64,000 bases of DNA from Gordonia sp. PP30 (GCF_023100845.1 NZ_CP095864.1:3534001-3598000), one strand, 5' to 3'; positions 34,562 to 47,785 are shown, counted from the first letter of the stretch. Notes: generated from the letters alone by a model not told the origin. A program made the numbers and translations.

Positions 34562-35056
34562 CTACAACAGGTCTAGCAGGAACGGCAGTTCCTGGGTGGC
34601 GTACCAGGCGAGGTCGTGATCCTCCGCATCGCCGACCACCAGTTCGGCGTCCTCGTCCCCGAGGTCGGCCGCATCGACGACGGCCACGGCGGCCGCGACC
34701 GCGTCCTGCGCGTCCGCGCCGTCGACGTGCACCGCGACCACCTGATCGACGGTGACCGGGCCGGAGACCTTCACGACGGCGTCGTCGAGATCCGGCCGCG
34801 GCACGGCATCATCGCGTTCGGCGACCACCACCACGCGACGCACCGGCAGCTCGCCCGCCTCGGTGCCGAGCAGCCGCAGACTCGCGCGGGCGGCCTCGCG
34901 GAGCGCCACCTCGGCGAGTTCTTCGTCGTCGCCGGCCGTGTACGCCTCACGCAGCGCCGGTGTGAGCGCGAAACCGGTGCCGCCCAACGGCATCCAGGCG
35001 CCGTCGCCGAGCAATCGCTGTACGCCGCTCAGGGTTGCGGGCAGGTAGACCCTCAT
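34562..35056 (-). CDS. DUF6912-like protein (Rv3231c-like)
   Basis: A 164-residue acidic protein beginning [16 protein letters not shown] and ending [16 protein letters not shown], in the position of Rv3231c. No catalytic motif is recognised. Its ATG overlaps the stop of the WS/DGAT-like gene by 4 nt, so the two are coupled. Function unknown. Confidence 0.65.
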   Translation of the reverse strand: MRVYLPATLSGVQRLLGDGAWMPLGGTGFALTPALREAYTAGDDEELAEVALREAARASLRLLGTEAGELPVRRVVVVAERDDAVPRPDLDDAVVKVSGPVTVDQVVAVHVDGADAQDAVAAAVAVVDAADLGDEDAELVVGDAEDHDLAWYATQELPFLLDLL

Positions 35057-36537
35057 GACTGGACCTCATCGTCGTCGGCGGCCGGCGGTGCGACCGGGAT
35101 CCGGGTGACCGGCCGCGGACCGAAGCCGCCGGTCCGCAGTTCTTCCAGCGAGTCGGCCACGTATCCGGCCATCGCGGGCAGATCGCCCATCACGTTGCGG
35201 TCGGCGAAGAAGCCGAACTCCACACGCTCGCAGTACTCGTTGACACTGATCGCCAGCGCGCGCCGCGCGACCAGTGCGGGGATGGTGTACAGCGCCGCCA
35301 CCGGCACGCCGCCCACGTAGCGGCGAGTGATCTGGTGGTCGCTCATGCTGATCGGCACGTTGTACGAGCGCTGAAACAGCCCGTTGAACACGCGCGTGGA
35401 GAAGTCGGCGAACGGCACCACACCCAGTTCGGGCAGCATCGGCCGCAGGCCCGAGGTCATCCGCCGCTGCGACTGCGAGTAGCGGTCGGCCAGCCCGGCC
35501 ACCTGCATCAGCCGCACCGACGGCGCGTCCTCCCCGATCGGCAGGTCGGTGATGAACTCGGGACAACCCGCGCACAGCCAGCCGCCGCCGGCCCGCCGCG
35601 ACTCGGCGACGCCGTCGCGCGCCCCGAGCGGCAGCACCGCCCGCATCGTCTCGCCGTGGGCGATGGAGTCCCGGATCGACAGCATCCACCGGCGCATCAC
35701 CCCGGTGACGATGCCGAGCACGACGTCGTTGAACGTGCACTCGAAGCGGTTCGCGACACCCAGGACCGCCGCACGCGGCACCGACGCGAAGGTGAAGAGC
35801 CGGGCCGACGTCGGCGCGGCGTTCAGCGGGCTGTCCGGCGCCGAGTTCACCAGCTGCTGGACGGTGGTGCCGACGAAGCGGGCCGAGCGGTCGGCAAAAC
35901 TCAGCAGGTCGGCGATCGGCCCGCCGCCGTGCAGGACCGAGTCGGCGAATTCCCCGGGTCGCGCCATCGCCTCGGCGAGCGCACCCAGGGTGACGCTCCG
36001 GGCGCTCGGGCGCCGCCCCGGCATCCAGAGGTCGTCATCCAGGCGCGGAGTGTCGGCAGACTCGTCGGTGATCACCTCGCTGATCTCCGGATGACTGCCG
36101 TCGCCGACCAAGCAGCGATGGGTCTTGGTGAGGATCGCCAGGCGGCCGCCGGTGAGGCCCTCGATCAGGTAGAGCTCCCACATCGGGCGGCGGCGGTCGA
36201 GGGGCCGCGACATCACGCGCGCGATGAGTTCCTGCAACTGCGTGTCGCTGCCGGGCTGCGGGATGGCCGAGAGGCGCACGTGGAAGGTGACGTCGAAGTC
36301 CGGGTCGTCGATCCAGAGCGGGCGCGCCAGCCCGAGCGACACCTCGGTGACGGTCTGCCGGTAGCGCGGCATCTGCTGCAACCGGTTCTCCACCAGGGCC
36401 ACCAGCCGCGGGTAATCGAGGGGGGCGCCGTCGCCCTGCGCCGGATCCAGAATCGACAGGGTGCCCAGATGGGTCGTCGTTCCGGCCCCGTCCAGGAAGT
36501 AGTACATCGCGTCGTCGGGCGACAGTCGATTCACCAT
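35053..36537 (-). CDS. WS/DGAT-like acyltransferase with altered active site
   Basis: A 494-residue protein of the wax ester synthase/diacylglycerol acyltransferase superfamily: MVNRLSPDDAMYYFLDG at the N terminus, MPRYRQ, PLDRRRPMWELYLIEGL, and a C-terminal MSDHQITRRYVGG and NVMGD. The catalytic HHxxxDG is here HRCLVGD (140-146): the second His is Arg and the Asp is Gly. The enzyme may be inactive, use other chemistry or act as a regulator. It lies in the Rv3233c-Rv3234c position near desA3. Confidence 0.78.
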   Translation of the reverse strand: MVNRLSPDDAMYYFLDGAGTTTHLGTLSILDPAQGDGAPLDYPRLVALVENRLQQMPRYRQTVTEVSLGLARPLWIDDPDFDVTFHVRLSAIPQPGSDTQLQELIARVMSRPLDRRRPMWELYLIEGLTGGRLAILTKTHRCLVGDGSHPEISEVITDESADTPRLDDDLWMPGRRPSARSVTLGALAEAMARPGEFADSVLHGGGPIADLLSFADRSARFVGTTVQQLVNSAPDSPLNAAPTSARLFTFASVPRAAVLGVANRFECTFNDVVLGIVTGVMRRWMLSIRDSIAHGETMRAVLPLGARDGVAESRRAGGGWLCAGCPEFITDLPIGEDAPSVRLMQVAGLADRYSQSQRRMTSGLRPMLPELGVVPFADFSTRVFNGLFQRSYNVPISMSDHQITRRYVGGVPVAALYTIPALVARRALAISVNEYCERVEFGFFADRNVMGDLPAMAGYVADSLEELRTGGFGPRPVTRIPVAPPAADDDEVQS

Positions 36538-36598
36538 GGTGCCGTTGATACTACGACTCCCCCGGCGTACCGGCCGGGCCAGTGCCGCGGCACCGGTT

Positions 36599-37042
36599 CT
36601 ACAAGATCGCGAACTCGGTGACCACCCAGCGGCGGGACAGTTCGCGCCGCTGCGCGCCGCGCGCGGAGACCCGCACCGCCGCGGTCTCCATGGCGCCGGC
36701 GAACGCCCGGGTCCGCGGTCCGCGCACGTAGGTGCCGAAGATCTCGGCCGCTGCGCTCGAGCGCAGCTGGACGTGGACGCGGTGGAGCCGGGCAATCTCC
36801 CGGTCGGGTCCGCCCGCGCCGAGTTGCAGCAGGGTCGCGATCTGTGTGAGCACGTCGTCGGACACCGCTCCGGCCAATTGCCCGCGCGGCCGCTTGCCGT
36901 CGAGCACCTCCAGGGTGCGGGCCACCACCGCGATCGCGAACGACCGCGCCGCGGTGGCCACCTGCAGGTCGGGCGCCGGAGCCTTCGGCCGCGGTCCGTG
37001 GATCGCCGTGCCGGGCTGAGTGTCGAGCAGAGTCCCCCTCAT
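36599..37042 (-). CDS. Rv3235-family protein (DUF6459-like)
   Basis: A 147-residue Arg/Ala-rich protein. ARTLEVLDGKRPRGQLAG, then LRSSAAAEIFGTYVRGPRTRAFAGA and RELSRRWVVTEFAIL fit the actinobacterial Rv3235 family found near secA. Function unknown. ATG 37042 is chosen; the frame stays open to 37153, but that extension enters the repeat DNA. The gene is separated from secA1 by the 40-bp tandem array. Confidence 0.65.
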   Translation of the reverse strand: MRGTLLDTQPGTAIHGPRPKAPAPDLQVATAARSFAIAVVARTLEVLDGKRPRGQLAGAVSDDVLTQIATLLQLGAGGPDREIARLHRVHVQLRSSAAAEIFGTYVRGPRTRAFAGAMETAAVRVSARGAQRRELSRRWVVTEFAIL

Positions 37043-37140
37043 GCACAGTCCGACGCGCCAGCCCCCGTTCCGGTTCCACGACACGCCGGATTTCTCCGAA
37101 ATCTGCTCGCCGGCGCGAGATCGCACGTCCGGCTCGAGGT

Positions 37141-37188
37141 CGTTTCGACTCACCCCTCGCCCTGGCGGGCTCGGGGTGGCTCAACGGG
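37141..37188 (+). repeat. dispersed TTTCGAC...CTCAACGGG repeat
   Basis: CGTTTCGACTCACC, CTCGCCCTGGCGGGCTCG and GTGGCTCAACGGGC form one copy. Its right end continues directly into the 40-bp tandem array, which carries the same CTCAACGG core in every unit. Confidence 0.65.
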
Positions 37189-37670
37189 CTTCGGGAAGCC
37201 CAGCGCACGACCGGACGACTCAACGGGCCATCGGGAAGCCCAGCGCACGACCGGACGACTCAACGGGCCATCAGGAAGCCCAGCGCACAAGCGGGCGACT
37301 CAACGGGCCATCGGGAAGCCCAGCGCACAAGCGGGCGACTCAACGGACCATCAGGAAGCCCAGCGCACAAGCGGGCGACTCAACGGACCATCAGGAAGCC
37401 CAGCGCACAAGCGGGCGACTCAACGGACCATCAGGAAGCCCAGCGCACAAGCGGGCGACTCAACGGACCATCGAGAAGCCCAGCGCACAAGCGGGCGACT
37501 CAACGGACCATCGAGAAGCCCAGCGCACAAGCGGGCGACTCAACGGGCCATCGGGAAGCCCAGCGCACGACCGGACGACTCAACGGACCATCGAGAAGCC
37601 CGGCGCACGACCGGACGACTCAACGGACCATCGGGAAGCCCGGCGCACGACCGGGCGACTCAACGGGCTG
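37182..37670 (+). repeat. 40-bp tandem repeat array, 12 units
   Basis: Units start at 37182 (39 bp), then every 40 bp from 37221 to 37621, and a 10-bp stub follows at 37661. Each unit has CAACGG(G/A)CCATC, GAAGCCC(A/G)GCGCAC and (A/C)CCGG or GCGGG, then CGACT. Base changes are confined to a few positions. The array fills the space between the secA1 stop and the Rv3235-family gene. All three frames stay open across it, but 40 is not a multiple of 3 and no protein is implied. Confidence 0.95.
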
Positions 37671-37682
37671 TATCGGCGGAAC

Positions 37683-40448
<2,766 letters not shown>

Positions 40449-40479
40449 GGTCCCACAGTCCCCATCGGTCGCAACGAAA

Positions 40480-40516
40480 GAATCCGGCCCGCACCGCAGG
40501 AGTGCAGACCGGATTC
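40480..40516 (-). terminator. intrinsic terminator after hpf
   Basis: GAATCCGG (40480-40487) and CCGGATTC (40509-40516) form the outer stem and GCAC/GTGC an inner one. On the minus strand the stem is followed by TTTCG. It separates hpf from secA1. Confidence 0.75.
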
Positions 40517-40544
40517 CATCGTACCGGGTGAGCGCGGCCGCGCC

Positions 40545-41282
40545 TCAGGAGAGACGGATGACGCCGTAGTCGAAGGCGTGACGGCGGTAGACCACCGACG
40601 GGCGGTCACTCTCCTGGTCGTGGAACAGGAAGAAGTCGTGACCGACCAGTTCCATCTCGTAGAGCGCGTCGTCGACGGTCATCGGGACCGCGTCGTGCTC
40701 CTTGACGCGGACCACCTGGCCGGGCTCGTACGGCTCGACGCCGTCGTCCCAGCGGTCCTCTGCCTCGGCGACGGTCTCCGGATGCGGATCGTCGGGGAGG
40801 GCGCCGGGGGCCACCGCCTCGGACAGGCTCATCGCCCGGCCCGGGCCGGTCTTGCGGATACGGCTGCGGTTGCGGGCGCGGCGCAGCTGCTTCTGCAGCC
40901 GGTCCATCACCTGTTCGGTGGCGGCGTAGAAGTTCTCGCCGCTCGCCTGGGCCCGGACCACGGGGCCGTCGCACCGGGCGGTCACCTCGACCACCTGCGC
41001 CTGCTTGAGCTGACGGCGGTTCGGCTCGTGATAGAGCACCACCTCGAAGCGGGTGAGCGAGGGATCGAAGCGCTCCAGCCGCGCGAGCTTGTCCGCGACG
41101 TACACGCGGAAGTGCTCGGGGATCACCACGTTGCGGCCGTTGAAAACGACCTCGGCGTCGGGCTCGGCGGGCTCGGCGACCTCCGCGACGAAGGCGGGCC
41201 GGGTGAACGCCTCGTTCACTTCCGCCTGGGTGGGGGCAGGGCCTTTGGGTTCGCGCTGTCCTTTGCGATGAACAACCGACAT
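40545..41282 (-). CDS. hpf: long-form ribosome hibernation promoting factor
   Basis: A 245-residue HPF. The N-terminal S30AE domain includes VVFNGRNVVIPEHFRVYVADKL and DGPVVRAQASGENFYAATEQ; after a charged linker the C-terminal dimerisation domain has ALYEMELVGHDFFLFHDQES and VVYRRHAFDYGVIRL. Long HPFs join two 70S ribosomes into inactive 100S dimers. It corresponds to Rv3241c. ATG 41282 is preferred over ATG 41288 since AGGAGG lies 6 nt before it and directly touches the other. Confidence 0.9.
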   Translation of the reverse strand: MSVVHRKGQREPKGPAPTQAEVNEAFTRPAFVAEVAEPAEPDAEVVFNGRNVVIPEHFRVYVADKLARLERFDPSLTRFEVVLYHEPNRRQLKQAQVVEVTARCDGPVVRAQASGENFYAATEQVMDRLQKQLRRARNRSRIRKTGPGRAMSLSEAVAPGALPDDPHPETVAEAEDRWDDGVEPYEPGQVVRVKEHDAVPMTVDDALYEMELVGHDFFLFHDQESDRPSVVYRRHAFDYGVIRLS

Positions 41283-41577
41283 CGACATCCTCCTCCGATC
41301 GCTGCGCCGGAACCTCCTCGGTTCCGAGACACAGAGCAATTCGCTTGCCGCACAAGGGATTTGCGCGGCAGTTAGCAGTGAATTCACCGCAGGATTCCGG
41401 CTGCGAGTGTCCCGGTTCCGACGAACTCCGGCACCGGGCGAAACGCCCTCACCTCCTGCACCTGAAGGTTCATCACTGTCGAGTTCGACGTTATCGGTTC
41501 CGTCGTTTCTTCTCCACATTTCCGGGGTACCGGAAGCGAGTCGTGTCGCCCTTCACATGCGACGCTCAGGCTGCGGT
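41283..41577. promoter_or_regulatory. hpf upstream region, no gene seen
   Basis: The region between the comF-like stop and hpf. It contains an inverted repeat GGAACC-TCCTC-GGTTCC at 41309-41325 that would form a stem in the hpf leader. It is slightly AT-richer than neighbouring coding DNA. No convincing small gene is visible. Confidence 0.35.
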
Positions 41578-42297
41578 TCACGCACCGGCGACGACGAGCA
41601 CTCCGGACACCTCGACGCCGCCGCGCGACAGCGCGGCGACCGACGCCGCGGCGGTGGCGCCGGTCGTGAGCACGTCGTCGATCAGCAGCACCGCGGCGCG
41701 GGCCGCGTCACCCTCGCACGGCGCAAGCAGCGCGGCCGGCGGCGGCCCGGTCAGGGTGATCGCACCGGCCAGGTTCGCCATCCGGCCACCCGCGGACAGG
41801 CCCGCCGAGTCGCGGGTCCAGCCGGCCGTCGCCAGCAGCGGCACCACGCCCGCGCGCGGGCCGAGGGCGGTGGCCGCGGATCGGGCGATCGCGGTGACCG
41901 GATCTCCGCCGCGGCGCCGCGCCGACATCGCCCGGGTAGGCGCGGGGATCAGCGCGAGCCGCCGCGCGCCGGGCAGCTGCTCCCAGTCGGCGAGGGTGAC
42001 CAGGCCCCGGGCGAGCACGGCGCCCAGGATCGGCACCAGATCGGTCCGCCCGTGCTCCTTGAGCTCGACCACCGCGCTCTGCAGCGGCCCGCGGTAACGG
42101 CCGAGCGCCCAGGCCGGCACCGGGAGCTCCACGCGCGGACGGAGCAGCACGGGATCGTCGACCACCCGCCGGGCGCAGCGCGCACACCACGGCGTCCCCG
42201 GCCGACGGCAACCCCCACACTCGCGCGGCAGCGCCAGATCGAGCGCCGCCGCGAACACCTCCCGCAGCGCGCGTCCCGATCCGAGTGGCGGGGTCAT
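41578..42297 (-). CDS. ComF-like phosphoribosyltransferase-fold protein
   Basis: A 239-residue protein in the position of Rv3242c. An N-terminal zinc site with CGGC and CARC (Cys27, Cys30, Cys38, Cys41) precedes a PRTase domain with the PRPP loop VLLIDDVLTTGATAA (about 197-211). In competent bacteria ComF helps take up single-stranded DNA; in actinobacteria the role is unproved. It is upstream of hpf on the same strand. Confidence 0.85.
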   Translation of the reverse strand: MTPPLGSGRALREVFAAALDLALPRECGGCRRPGTPWCARCARRVVDDPVLLRPRVELPVPAWALGRYRGPLQSAVVELKEHGRTDLVPILGAVLARGLVTLADWEQLPGARRLALIPAPTRAMSARRRGGDPVTAIARSAATALGPRAGVVPLLATAGWTRDSAGLSAGGRMANLAGAITLTGPPPAALLAPCEGDAARAAVLLIDDVLTTGATAAASVAALSRGGVEVSGVLVVAGA

Positions 42298-42374
42298 GGA
42301 TGCATCGTCGTCGCCCGGCGGGCCCGCTGTCGAACACGTTGTCCACAGGGATCCGGGCGTCGCGCTATCCGGAG

Positions 42375-42396
42375 CGAGCGGTCTCGACTCCGCTCG
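42375..42396. terminator. hairpin after lpqB
   Basis: CGAGCGG (42375-42381) and CCGCTCG (42390-42396) pair around an 8-nt loop in the gap between lpqB and the comF-like gene. A T-tract is missing, so termination is uncertain. Confidence 0.45.
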
Positions 42397-42439
42397 ACCG
42401 TCACGACGAGTTCCGCCGACCGGCCGCGCCCGACGAGCG

Positions 42440-44149
42440 CTACGAGACGGGGATGGCGCCGCGGCCGGTGTCGCCGACCGAGGTCCAGTACTGGTCGACG
42501 CCACCGGGGGCGGTGCCGATCTCCAGGATGCCGTTGCTGTCCGCGGCGTAGACCTTGGTGCGGGTCGCGGCCAGCGCGACCACCGGCGGCTTCAGGTTGC
42601 CGGAGACCAGCGGCAGCGCGGGCACCCCGGAGACCGGGATGCGCAGGACCGGTGCGTCGTCGCCGGTGCGGGCGAGGTACAGGTTCTCGATCCCGCCCCA
42701 GGCCAGCGCGACCACCGAGCCGATGTCGTAGGCCGTCTGGTGCACCCCGCTGAGCGACGGCACGCCGCGATCATTGGTGGTCAGCACGGCCAGCAGCACA
42801 CGACCCCCGACCAGCAGCGCGGCACGCACCCCGTCCGGCGACACCTGGAACGCGGTGATCGGTCGCGGATCGATCGCGGCCACCTGACTGATGTCGAGCG
42901 GCACCACACGGGCCGCACCGGCCTGGTCCGTCGTCCACTGCACGGGTTTGCCGTCGACCACCGCGTAGCCGACATCGGCGGTCGCGCCGAAGCCCGGCGT
43001 GACGATGTCGCCGCCGGAGACCACCTCGGTGGGGATGCCGCCGTACGGGCCCTGCAGCAGGACTCGGCGCCCGCCGCGGTCGGCGACGGCCGCCACCCGG
43101 GTCTGATCTGCGGACAGCGCCGCCGCCCGCAGATCCGTCGCACTGCCCAGCGGCCCGGAGACCTGCGCGGTGCCCGCCGACGTGACCCGCAGCAGACCGC
43201 CCCGCACCACGTGCAGCGGCGGCACCTGTCCGGTGTCCGGTTCGGGATCGAAGGACTTGACGTCGGCGGTGCGCCAGCCGTCCGCCCGGTCCGCGACCAG
43301 CGGGGAACCGTCGGACGTGATGCGGTAGGTGCCGCGGAAACTGGCGGCGTCGAGTGTCCAGATCAGCTGTGCCGCGAGCACCGTGCGGTTGCGGGGATCG
43401 GCGTCGACCAGCCCGCCGAGATTGATCGTCACGGTGTCGCCGTCGATCGCGACCGGCCCCCGCAGCTCGACGTCCTTGCCCGCGGGCGACTCGACGGCGC
43501 CGGTGAGGTCGGGCGCCGGGCCGGCGAGCAGCCGGGTGACCACCGCCGTCGGATCGAGCGCGCCGCCGAACAGCCAGCGCGGATCGCCGACCAGCCGGGT
43601 CGCGGTGCGGTCGGGGTAGAACAGCTGCGCCAGCCGGTAAGAGGAGTCGAACTGGGTGCGATCGGTGACCGTGCCAGGTTCCAGGTCGCCCTCCACCCGC
43701 CAGGAGCCCTTCACCTGGTTCAGCGTCAGCGGCATCACCATCTCGCCGTCAACCGGGGTGAGCTGGCCGATCGTGCTGAGGACGCCGACGCGCGTCCCGA
43801 TCACGCGCAGCCGGATCGCGCTCTCGTTACGCTCATCGACCACCACGCGCACATCGTCGAGCACCGTCGTCGGGCCCTGGTCGTCCCAGCGCGACGACGC
43901 GCCGGTGGTGAGGAACCGGCGCGCGGCCTTGTGCCCGGACGCCGGATCGGCCATCGCCTTGAGGAAGTTGCGGACCACGGTCTCCGGGTCGTCGCTGCGG
44001 CGCGGCGTCGGCACCAGATTGGTCGGCTGGGTCCGGTTGAACTGCTCCACCGGCTGCGGCGCCGACGAGTCGGGGATCGCCACGCATCCGGTGACGGCCA
44101 GCATGATCGCCAGCAGCAGGAGCACCGGCACTGTTCGGCGCGGTGTCAT
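42440..44149 (-). CDS. lpqB: LpqB lipoprotein, partner of MtrAB
   Basis: A 569-residue lipoprotein. The signal peptide ends at lipobox VTGC with Cys22. A GerMN-type domain (about 150-300; [13 protein letters not shown], then FRGTYRI) is followed by a beta-propeller region. In mycobacteria LpqB binds the outer part of MtrB and tunes MtrA phosphorylation. Its ATG overlaps the mtrB stop by 4 nt (ATGA), completing the mtrA-mtrB-lpqB operon. Confidence 0.93.
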   Translation of the reverse strand: MTPRRTVPVLLLLAIMLAVTGCVAIPDSSAPQPVEQFNRTQPTNLVPTPRRSDDPETVVRNFLKAMADPASGHKAARRFLTTGASSRWDDQGPTTVLDDVRVVVDERNESAIRLRVIGTRVGVLSTIGQLTPVDGEMVMPLTLNQVKGSWRVEGDLEPGTVTDRTQFDSSYRLAQLFYPDRTATRLVGDPRWLFGGALDPTAVVTRLLAGPAPDLTGAVESPAGKDVELRGPVAIDGDTVTINLGGLVDADPRNRTVLAAQLIWTLDAASFRGTYRITSDGSPLVADRADGWRTADVKSFDPEPDTGQVPPLHVVRGGLLRVTSAGTAQVSGPLGSATDLRAAALSADQTRVAAVADRGGRRVLLQGPYGGIPTEVVSGGDIVTPGFGATADVGYAVVDGKPVQWTTDQAGAARVVPLDISQVAAIDPRPITAFQVSPDGVRAALLVGGRVLLAVLTTNDRGVPSLSGVHQTAYDIGSVVALAWGGIENLYLARTGDDAPVLRIPVSGVPALPLVSGNLKPPVVALAATRTKVYAADSNGILEIGTAPGGVDQYWTSVGDTGRGAIPVS

Positions 44150-45771
44150 CGCGGGGTTCCCCCGTCCGGATTGAGTGGCAGCGGACTGCCGAGGAGCTTG
44201 TGGCCGCGGACCAGCGGCAGGGTGAGGCGGAAGCACGACCCGACGCCGGGCTCACCCGCCGCTTCCAGTCTGCCCTGATGCAGCCGGGCGTCCTCGATGC
44301 TGATGGCCAGGCCGAGGCCGGTGCCGCCGGATCGCCGGACGCGCGACGGGTCGGACCGCCAGAACCGGTTGAAGACCAGCTTCTCCTCCCCCGGTTTGAG
44401 GCCGATGCCCTGATCGCGGACGGTGATGGCGACGGCGTCGCCGTCCGAGCGCATGGTGAGCGTGACCGGGCGCTGCTCGCCGTGGTCGATGGCGTTGGCC
44501 AGCAGGTTGCGCAGAATGCGCTCGATGCGGCGCGGGTCGATCTCGGCGAGCACCGGTTCCACCGGCAGGTCGACGATCAGTTCGGTGCCGCTGTCGGCGG
44601 CGAGCGGTTCGACGGTGGCCAGCGCCGCCTCGATCGGGATCGCCATGTCCATCCGCTCGGCGGAGAGCTCGGCCTGCCCGGCGTCGTGCCGGGAGATCTC
44701 CAGGAGTTCGGTGAGCAGGGTCTCGAAACGGTCGAGCTCGGTGTCCATCAGCTCGACGCTGCGGCGTTGCAGCGGATCGAGATCGTCGCGGCTCTCGTAG
44801 AGCATGTCGGCGGCCATCCGGACGGTCGTGAGCGGGGTGCGCAGCTCGTGCGAGACGTCGGACGTGAACTGCCGTTGCAGACCGCCGAACTCCTCGAGGT
44901 GGGTGATCTGTTTGGACAGGCTCTCGGCCATGTCGTTGAAGGAGACCGCCAGCCGCGCGAACTCGTCGTCGCCGCGCACCGGCATCCGCTCGGACAGCCG
45001 GCCGTCGGCGAAGCGCACCGCGATGCGCGATGCGCTCTTCAACGGCGCCACCACCTGCCGCGCGATCAGCCAGGCGATGGCCGCGAGCAGGCCGAGGAGC
45101 ACCAGACCGCCGACCATCAGGGTGCTGCGCACCAGGTTGACCGTCTTCTGCTCGCTGCCCATCGGGAACACCATGTACAGCTGGAGGTCGGGCACGGCGC
45201 TCTCCACCGGGGTGCCGACCACCAGCGCGGGCAGGTGCTCGCCGCCGCGGTGCACCGTCGTGTACTGGTAGGCCACCTGGCCGCGACTGACCATGGTGCG
45301 CAGCTGCTCGGACACCTCGGTCACCGGCCCGGCGGCCGCCACCGGCGGCTCGCCCCGGCGGCCCGGGACCAGCAGCACCGTGTCGTACGCGCCGGCACCG
45401 GCGCTCTGCGCCGAGTCGGTGTCCTGGTCGGTCATCAACGCCCGGGCGCGCGCCAGGCGCGATTCGGTGGACGTGCTCGACTCGGTGGTCGTCAGCACCC
45501 GTTCCACCAGGTTGCGGGAACGCTCGAGCTGATTGAGGGCGACGGCCTGCTTGTCGTCGAGCAGACGCCCGGTGATCTGACTGACCAGCAGAAAGCCCAC
45601 GATCAGCAGCACCACGAACGAGAGCACCAGCGTCGACACGACCACCCGCAGCTGGAGCGACCGGCTCCACAGCGCGCCGAACGCGCGGCCGACACTGCCG
45701 GCCGCGCGCTGCATCGAGGCCACAGACCGGTTGATCCGGCGGCGGTTGAACACAGACTTATGTTTGATCAC
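44146..45771 (-). CDS. mtrB: sensor histidine kinase MtrB
   Basis: A 541-residue membrane kinase. Transmembrane helices at about 41-64 and 215-237 bracket the sensor domain; HAMP (238-290), HisKA with VSHELRTP (His308) and HATPase with [18 protein letters not shown] follow. It phosphorylates MtrA to control cell-wall and division genes. It starts with GTG overlapping the mtrA stop by 4 nt. Confidence 0.96.
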   Translation of the reverse strand: MIKHKSVFNRRRINRSVASMQRAAGSVGRAFGALWSRSLQLRVVVSTLVLSFVVLLIVGFLLVSQITGRLLDDKQAVALNQLERSRNLVERVLTTTESSTSTESRLARARALMTDQDTDSAQSAGAGAYDTVLLVPGRRGEPPVAAAGPVTEVSEQLRTMVSRGQVAYQYTTVHRGGEHLPALVVGTPVESAVPDLQLYMVFPMGSEQKTVNLVRSTLMVGGLVLLGLLAAIAWLIARQVVAPLKSASRIAVRFADGRLSERMPVRGDDEFARLAVSFNDMAESLSKQITHLEEFGGLQRQFTSDVSHELRTPLTTVRMAADMLYESRDDLDPLQRRSVELMDTELDRFETLLTELLEISRHDAGQAELSAERMDMAIPIEAALATVEPLAADSGTELIVDLPVEPVLAEIDPRRIERILRNLLANAIDHGEQRPVTLTMRSDGDAVAITVRDQGIGLKPGEEKLVFNRFWRSDPSRVRRSGGTGLGLAISIEDARLHQGRLEAAGEPGVGSCFRLTLPLVRGHKLLGSPLPLNPDGGTPR

Positions 45772-46454
45772 GGGGGTCCGGCCTTGTAGCCGACCCCCCT
45801 CACCGTCAGCACGATCTCCGGATTCTCCGGGTCGGTCTCGACCTTCGCCCGCAGACGCTGGACGTGCACGTTCACCAGCCGGGTGTCGGCGGGATGACGG
45901 TAGCCCCAGACCTGTTCGAGGAGGACGTCGCGGGTGAAGACCTGCCGCGGCTTCCGGGCCAGCGCCACCAGCAGGTCGAATTCCAGCGGGGTCAGCGAGA
46001 TCGGGATGCCGTCGCGGGTCACCTTGTGCGCCGGCACGTCGATCTCCACCGGGCCGATCGCGAGCAGTTCGGCGGGCTCGTCGCCCTGCCGGCGCAGTCG
46101 TGCCCGGATACGGGCGACGAGTTCCTTGTGCTTGAACGGCTTCACCATGTAGTCGTCGGCGCCCGATTCCAGGCCGAGGACCACGTCGACGGTGTCGGAT
46201 TTGGCGGTCAGCATAACGATCGGCACACCCGACTCGTTCCGGATGGCGCGGCAGACGTCGATCCCGTTCATGCCGGGCAGCATCAGGTCGAGCAGGACCA
46301 GGTCGGGCCGCAGCTCGCGGACCGCGGGCAGGGCCTGGGTGCCGTCGCCGACGACGAACGGTTCGAAGCCCTCGTTGCGCAGGGCGATCGTGAGCATCTC
46401 GGCCAGCGAGGCGTCGTCGTCGACGACCAGGATCCGGGGCTTCATGTCGACCAT
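45768..46454 (-). CDS. mtrA: response regulator MtrA
   Basis: A 228-residue OmpR/PhoB regulator, the same length as M. tuberculosis MtrA when started at ATG 46454. The receiver has [11 protein letters not shown] and phospho-acceptor Asp56 (VLLDLMLPG); the winged helix includes [19 protein letters not shown] and [17 protein letters not shown]. It is the master regulator of peptidoglycan hydrolases and replication timing in this order. First gene of the operon. Confidence 0.97.
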   Translation of the reverse strand: MVDMKPRILVVDDDASLAEMLTIALRNEGFEPFVVGDGTQALPAVRELRPDLVLLDLMLPGMNGIDVCRAIRNESGVPIVMLTAKSDTVDVVLGLESGADDYMVKPFKHKELVARIRARLRRQGDEPAELLAIGPVEIDVPAHKVTRDGIPISLTPLEFDLLVALARKPRQVFTRDVLLEQVWGYRHPADTRLVNVHVQRLRAKVETDPENPEIVLTVRGVGYKAGPP

Positions 46455-46566
46455 CGTGGCACTCGACGGCTGTTCCGCGCGGTAACGACACCCTCCGGCC
46501 GGCCGGGGATCCCCCACACGGAGCCGAGATCGCGACTCCGCCCGATCGGCATCGCCGCCCGGACCC

Positions 46567-46572
46567 TACGAT
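46567..46572 (+). promoter_or_regulatory. -10 box (TACGAT) of a leaderless promoter
   Basis: TACGAT fits TANNNT and lies 6 nt before the tmk ATG at 46579. Confidence 0.5.
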
Positions 46573-46578
46573 CACCGC

Positions 46579-47217
46579 ATGGGAATCCTCGTGGCGATCG
46601 AAGGCCTGGACGGCGCCGGGAAGAACACCATCACCCGGCGGATCGTCGCCGAGGCCACCGACCGCGGCCTGTCCGTGACATCGACGACGTTCCCGTCGTA
46701 CGGCACGCATCTCACCGCCGATCTGGCCGCCGAAGCGCTGCACGGTGAGCACGGCGACCTGGCGCAGAGCGCGTACGCGATGGCCCTGCTCTTCGCGCTC
46801 GACCGCCGCGAAGCGCGCAGCGAACTGGCCGCCGCCCTGGACACCAGCGACCTGCTGCTGTGCGACCGCTACGTCGCCTCCAACGCCGCCTACAGCGCGG
46901 CCCGGCTCGGCGAGGGACCCGACGGCGACGTGGTGACGTGGGTCCGCGACCTGGAATTCGGGCGCTTCGCGCTCCCCCGCCCGGCACACCAGCTTCTCCT
47001 CGGCGTCCCGCCGGAGGTGGCGATGGAACGGGCGGAGGGTCGTGCGGCGGCCGATGCCGCGCGCGCCCGGGACGCCTACGAGCGCGACGCCGACCTGCAG
47101 ACGCGCGTCTACCGGTCGTACCTGGCGCTGGCCGACGCGTCGTGGATGTCGGACTGGACGGTCGCCGACGGCGACGACGCGGTCGCGGCCGTCCTCGCCC
47201 TGCTGCCGCCGTCGTAG
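46579..47217 (+). CDS. tmk: thymidylate kinase
   Basis: A 212-residue kinase with P-loop GLDGAGKNT near residue 10, the DR(Y/H) motif as [15 protein letters not shown] and the LID-type stretch [20 protein letters not shown]. It phosphorylates dTMP to dTDP. It is divergent from mtrA, as Rv3247c sits beside mtrA, although in M. tuberculosis tmk and mtrA share a strand. Probably leaderless. Confidence 0.9.
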   Translation: MGILVAIEGLDGAGKNTITRRIVAEATDRGLSVTSTTFPSYGTHLTADLAAEALHGEHGDLAQSAYAMALLFALDRREARSELAAALDTSDLLLCDRYVASNAAYSAARLGEGPDGDVVTWVRDLEFGRFALPRPAHQLLLGVPPEVAMERAEGRAAADAARARDAYERDADLQTRVYRSYLALADASWMSDWTVADGDDAVAAVLALLPPS

Positions 47218-47227
47218 TTCCCGGTTC

Positions 47228-47785
47228 TCAGTCCCACCAGATCATCCAGCCGGTGGTCCAGTAGAGCAGCAGGATCAGGAACGAGATCACCGGCGCGACG
47301 AAGCCGATCGGGAAGCCCGAGACGCCCATCCAGACGCCGGCGACACCGATCGCGATCCAGAGCGCGTGGTAGATGACGGTCATCACCGAGTCGAGCAGCC
47401 ACGCGAGGATGCTGAGCAGCGTGCCGAGCACCGAGCCGGTGGTCTTGAGCGCCTTCATGCCCTTGCCGCCGCCGGGCGGGGCCTGCGGCGTCCCGGTCTG
47501 CCCGGCCGCACCCGGCACGGGATGGAAGGTGGCGTAGCCGCTCGCCGGGCGCGCGGCGCCGGGGACCATCGCTCCGGGCGCGGCGCGACCGCTCGGCGGA
47601 GCACCGTGGACGGGCGGCGGAGGCGGGAACCGGCCCGGCGGGGGCGGAGTCATCGGCCGCGGACCGTGCGGCGGTACCGACCTCGACCAGGCGCCCGGCG
47701 ACTGCAGCCCCGAAAGCGACGGCACCGGGGATTGCAGATCCAGGGATTGCGGCACCGGGGATTGCCGACCCGGGGGCGGCGGCAT
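47228..47785 (-). CDS. Pro-rich membrane protein
   Basis: A 185-residue protein. The first 105 residues are Pro/Gly/Ser-rich, with repeats of the kind QSPVP and QSPGA; the last 80 have hydrophobic helices ([20 protein letters not shown], then [20 protein letters not shown]). It ends GWMIWWD. No family is recognised. The N terminus meets the broken end of a divergent phosphotransferase gene at 47785, so the first codons may be new; an internal ATG (MTPPPPGRF) is an alternative start. Confidence 0.55.
   Translation of the reverse strand: MPPPPGRQSPVPQSLDLQSPVPSLSGLQSPGAWSRSVPPHGPRPMTPPPPGRFPPPPPVHGAPPSGRAAPGAMVPGAARPASGYATFHPVPGAAGQTGTPQAPPGGGKGMKALKTTGSVLGTLLSILAWLLDSVMTVIYHALWIAIGVAGVWMGVSGFPIGFVAPVISFLILLLYWTTGWMIWWD

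Noticed and set aside
37182..37670. CRISPR array
   Set aside because: Units are contiguous 40-bp repeats without unique spacers, and no cas genes are present.
41384..41581. 65-codon reading frame upstream of hpf on the minus strand
   Set aside because: No ribosome-binding site, no recognisable family, and it overlaps the end of the comF-like gene.
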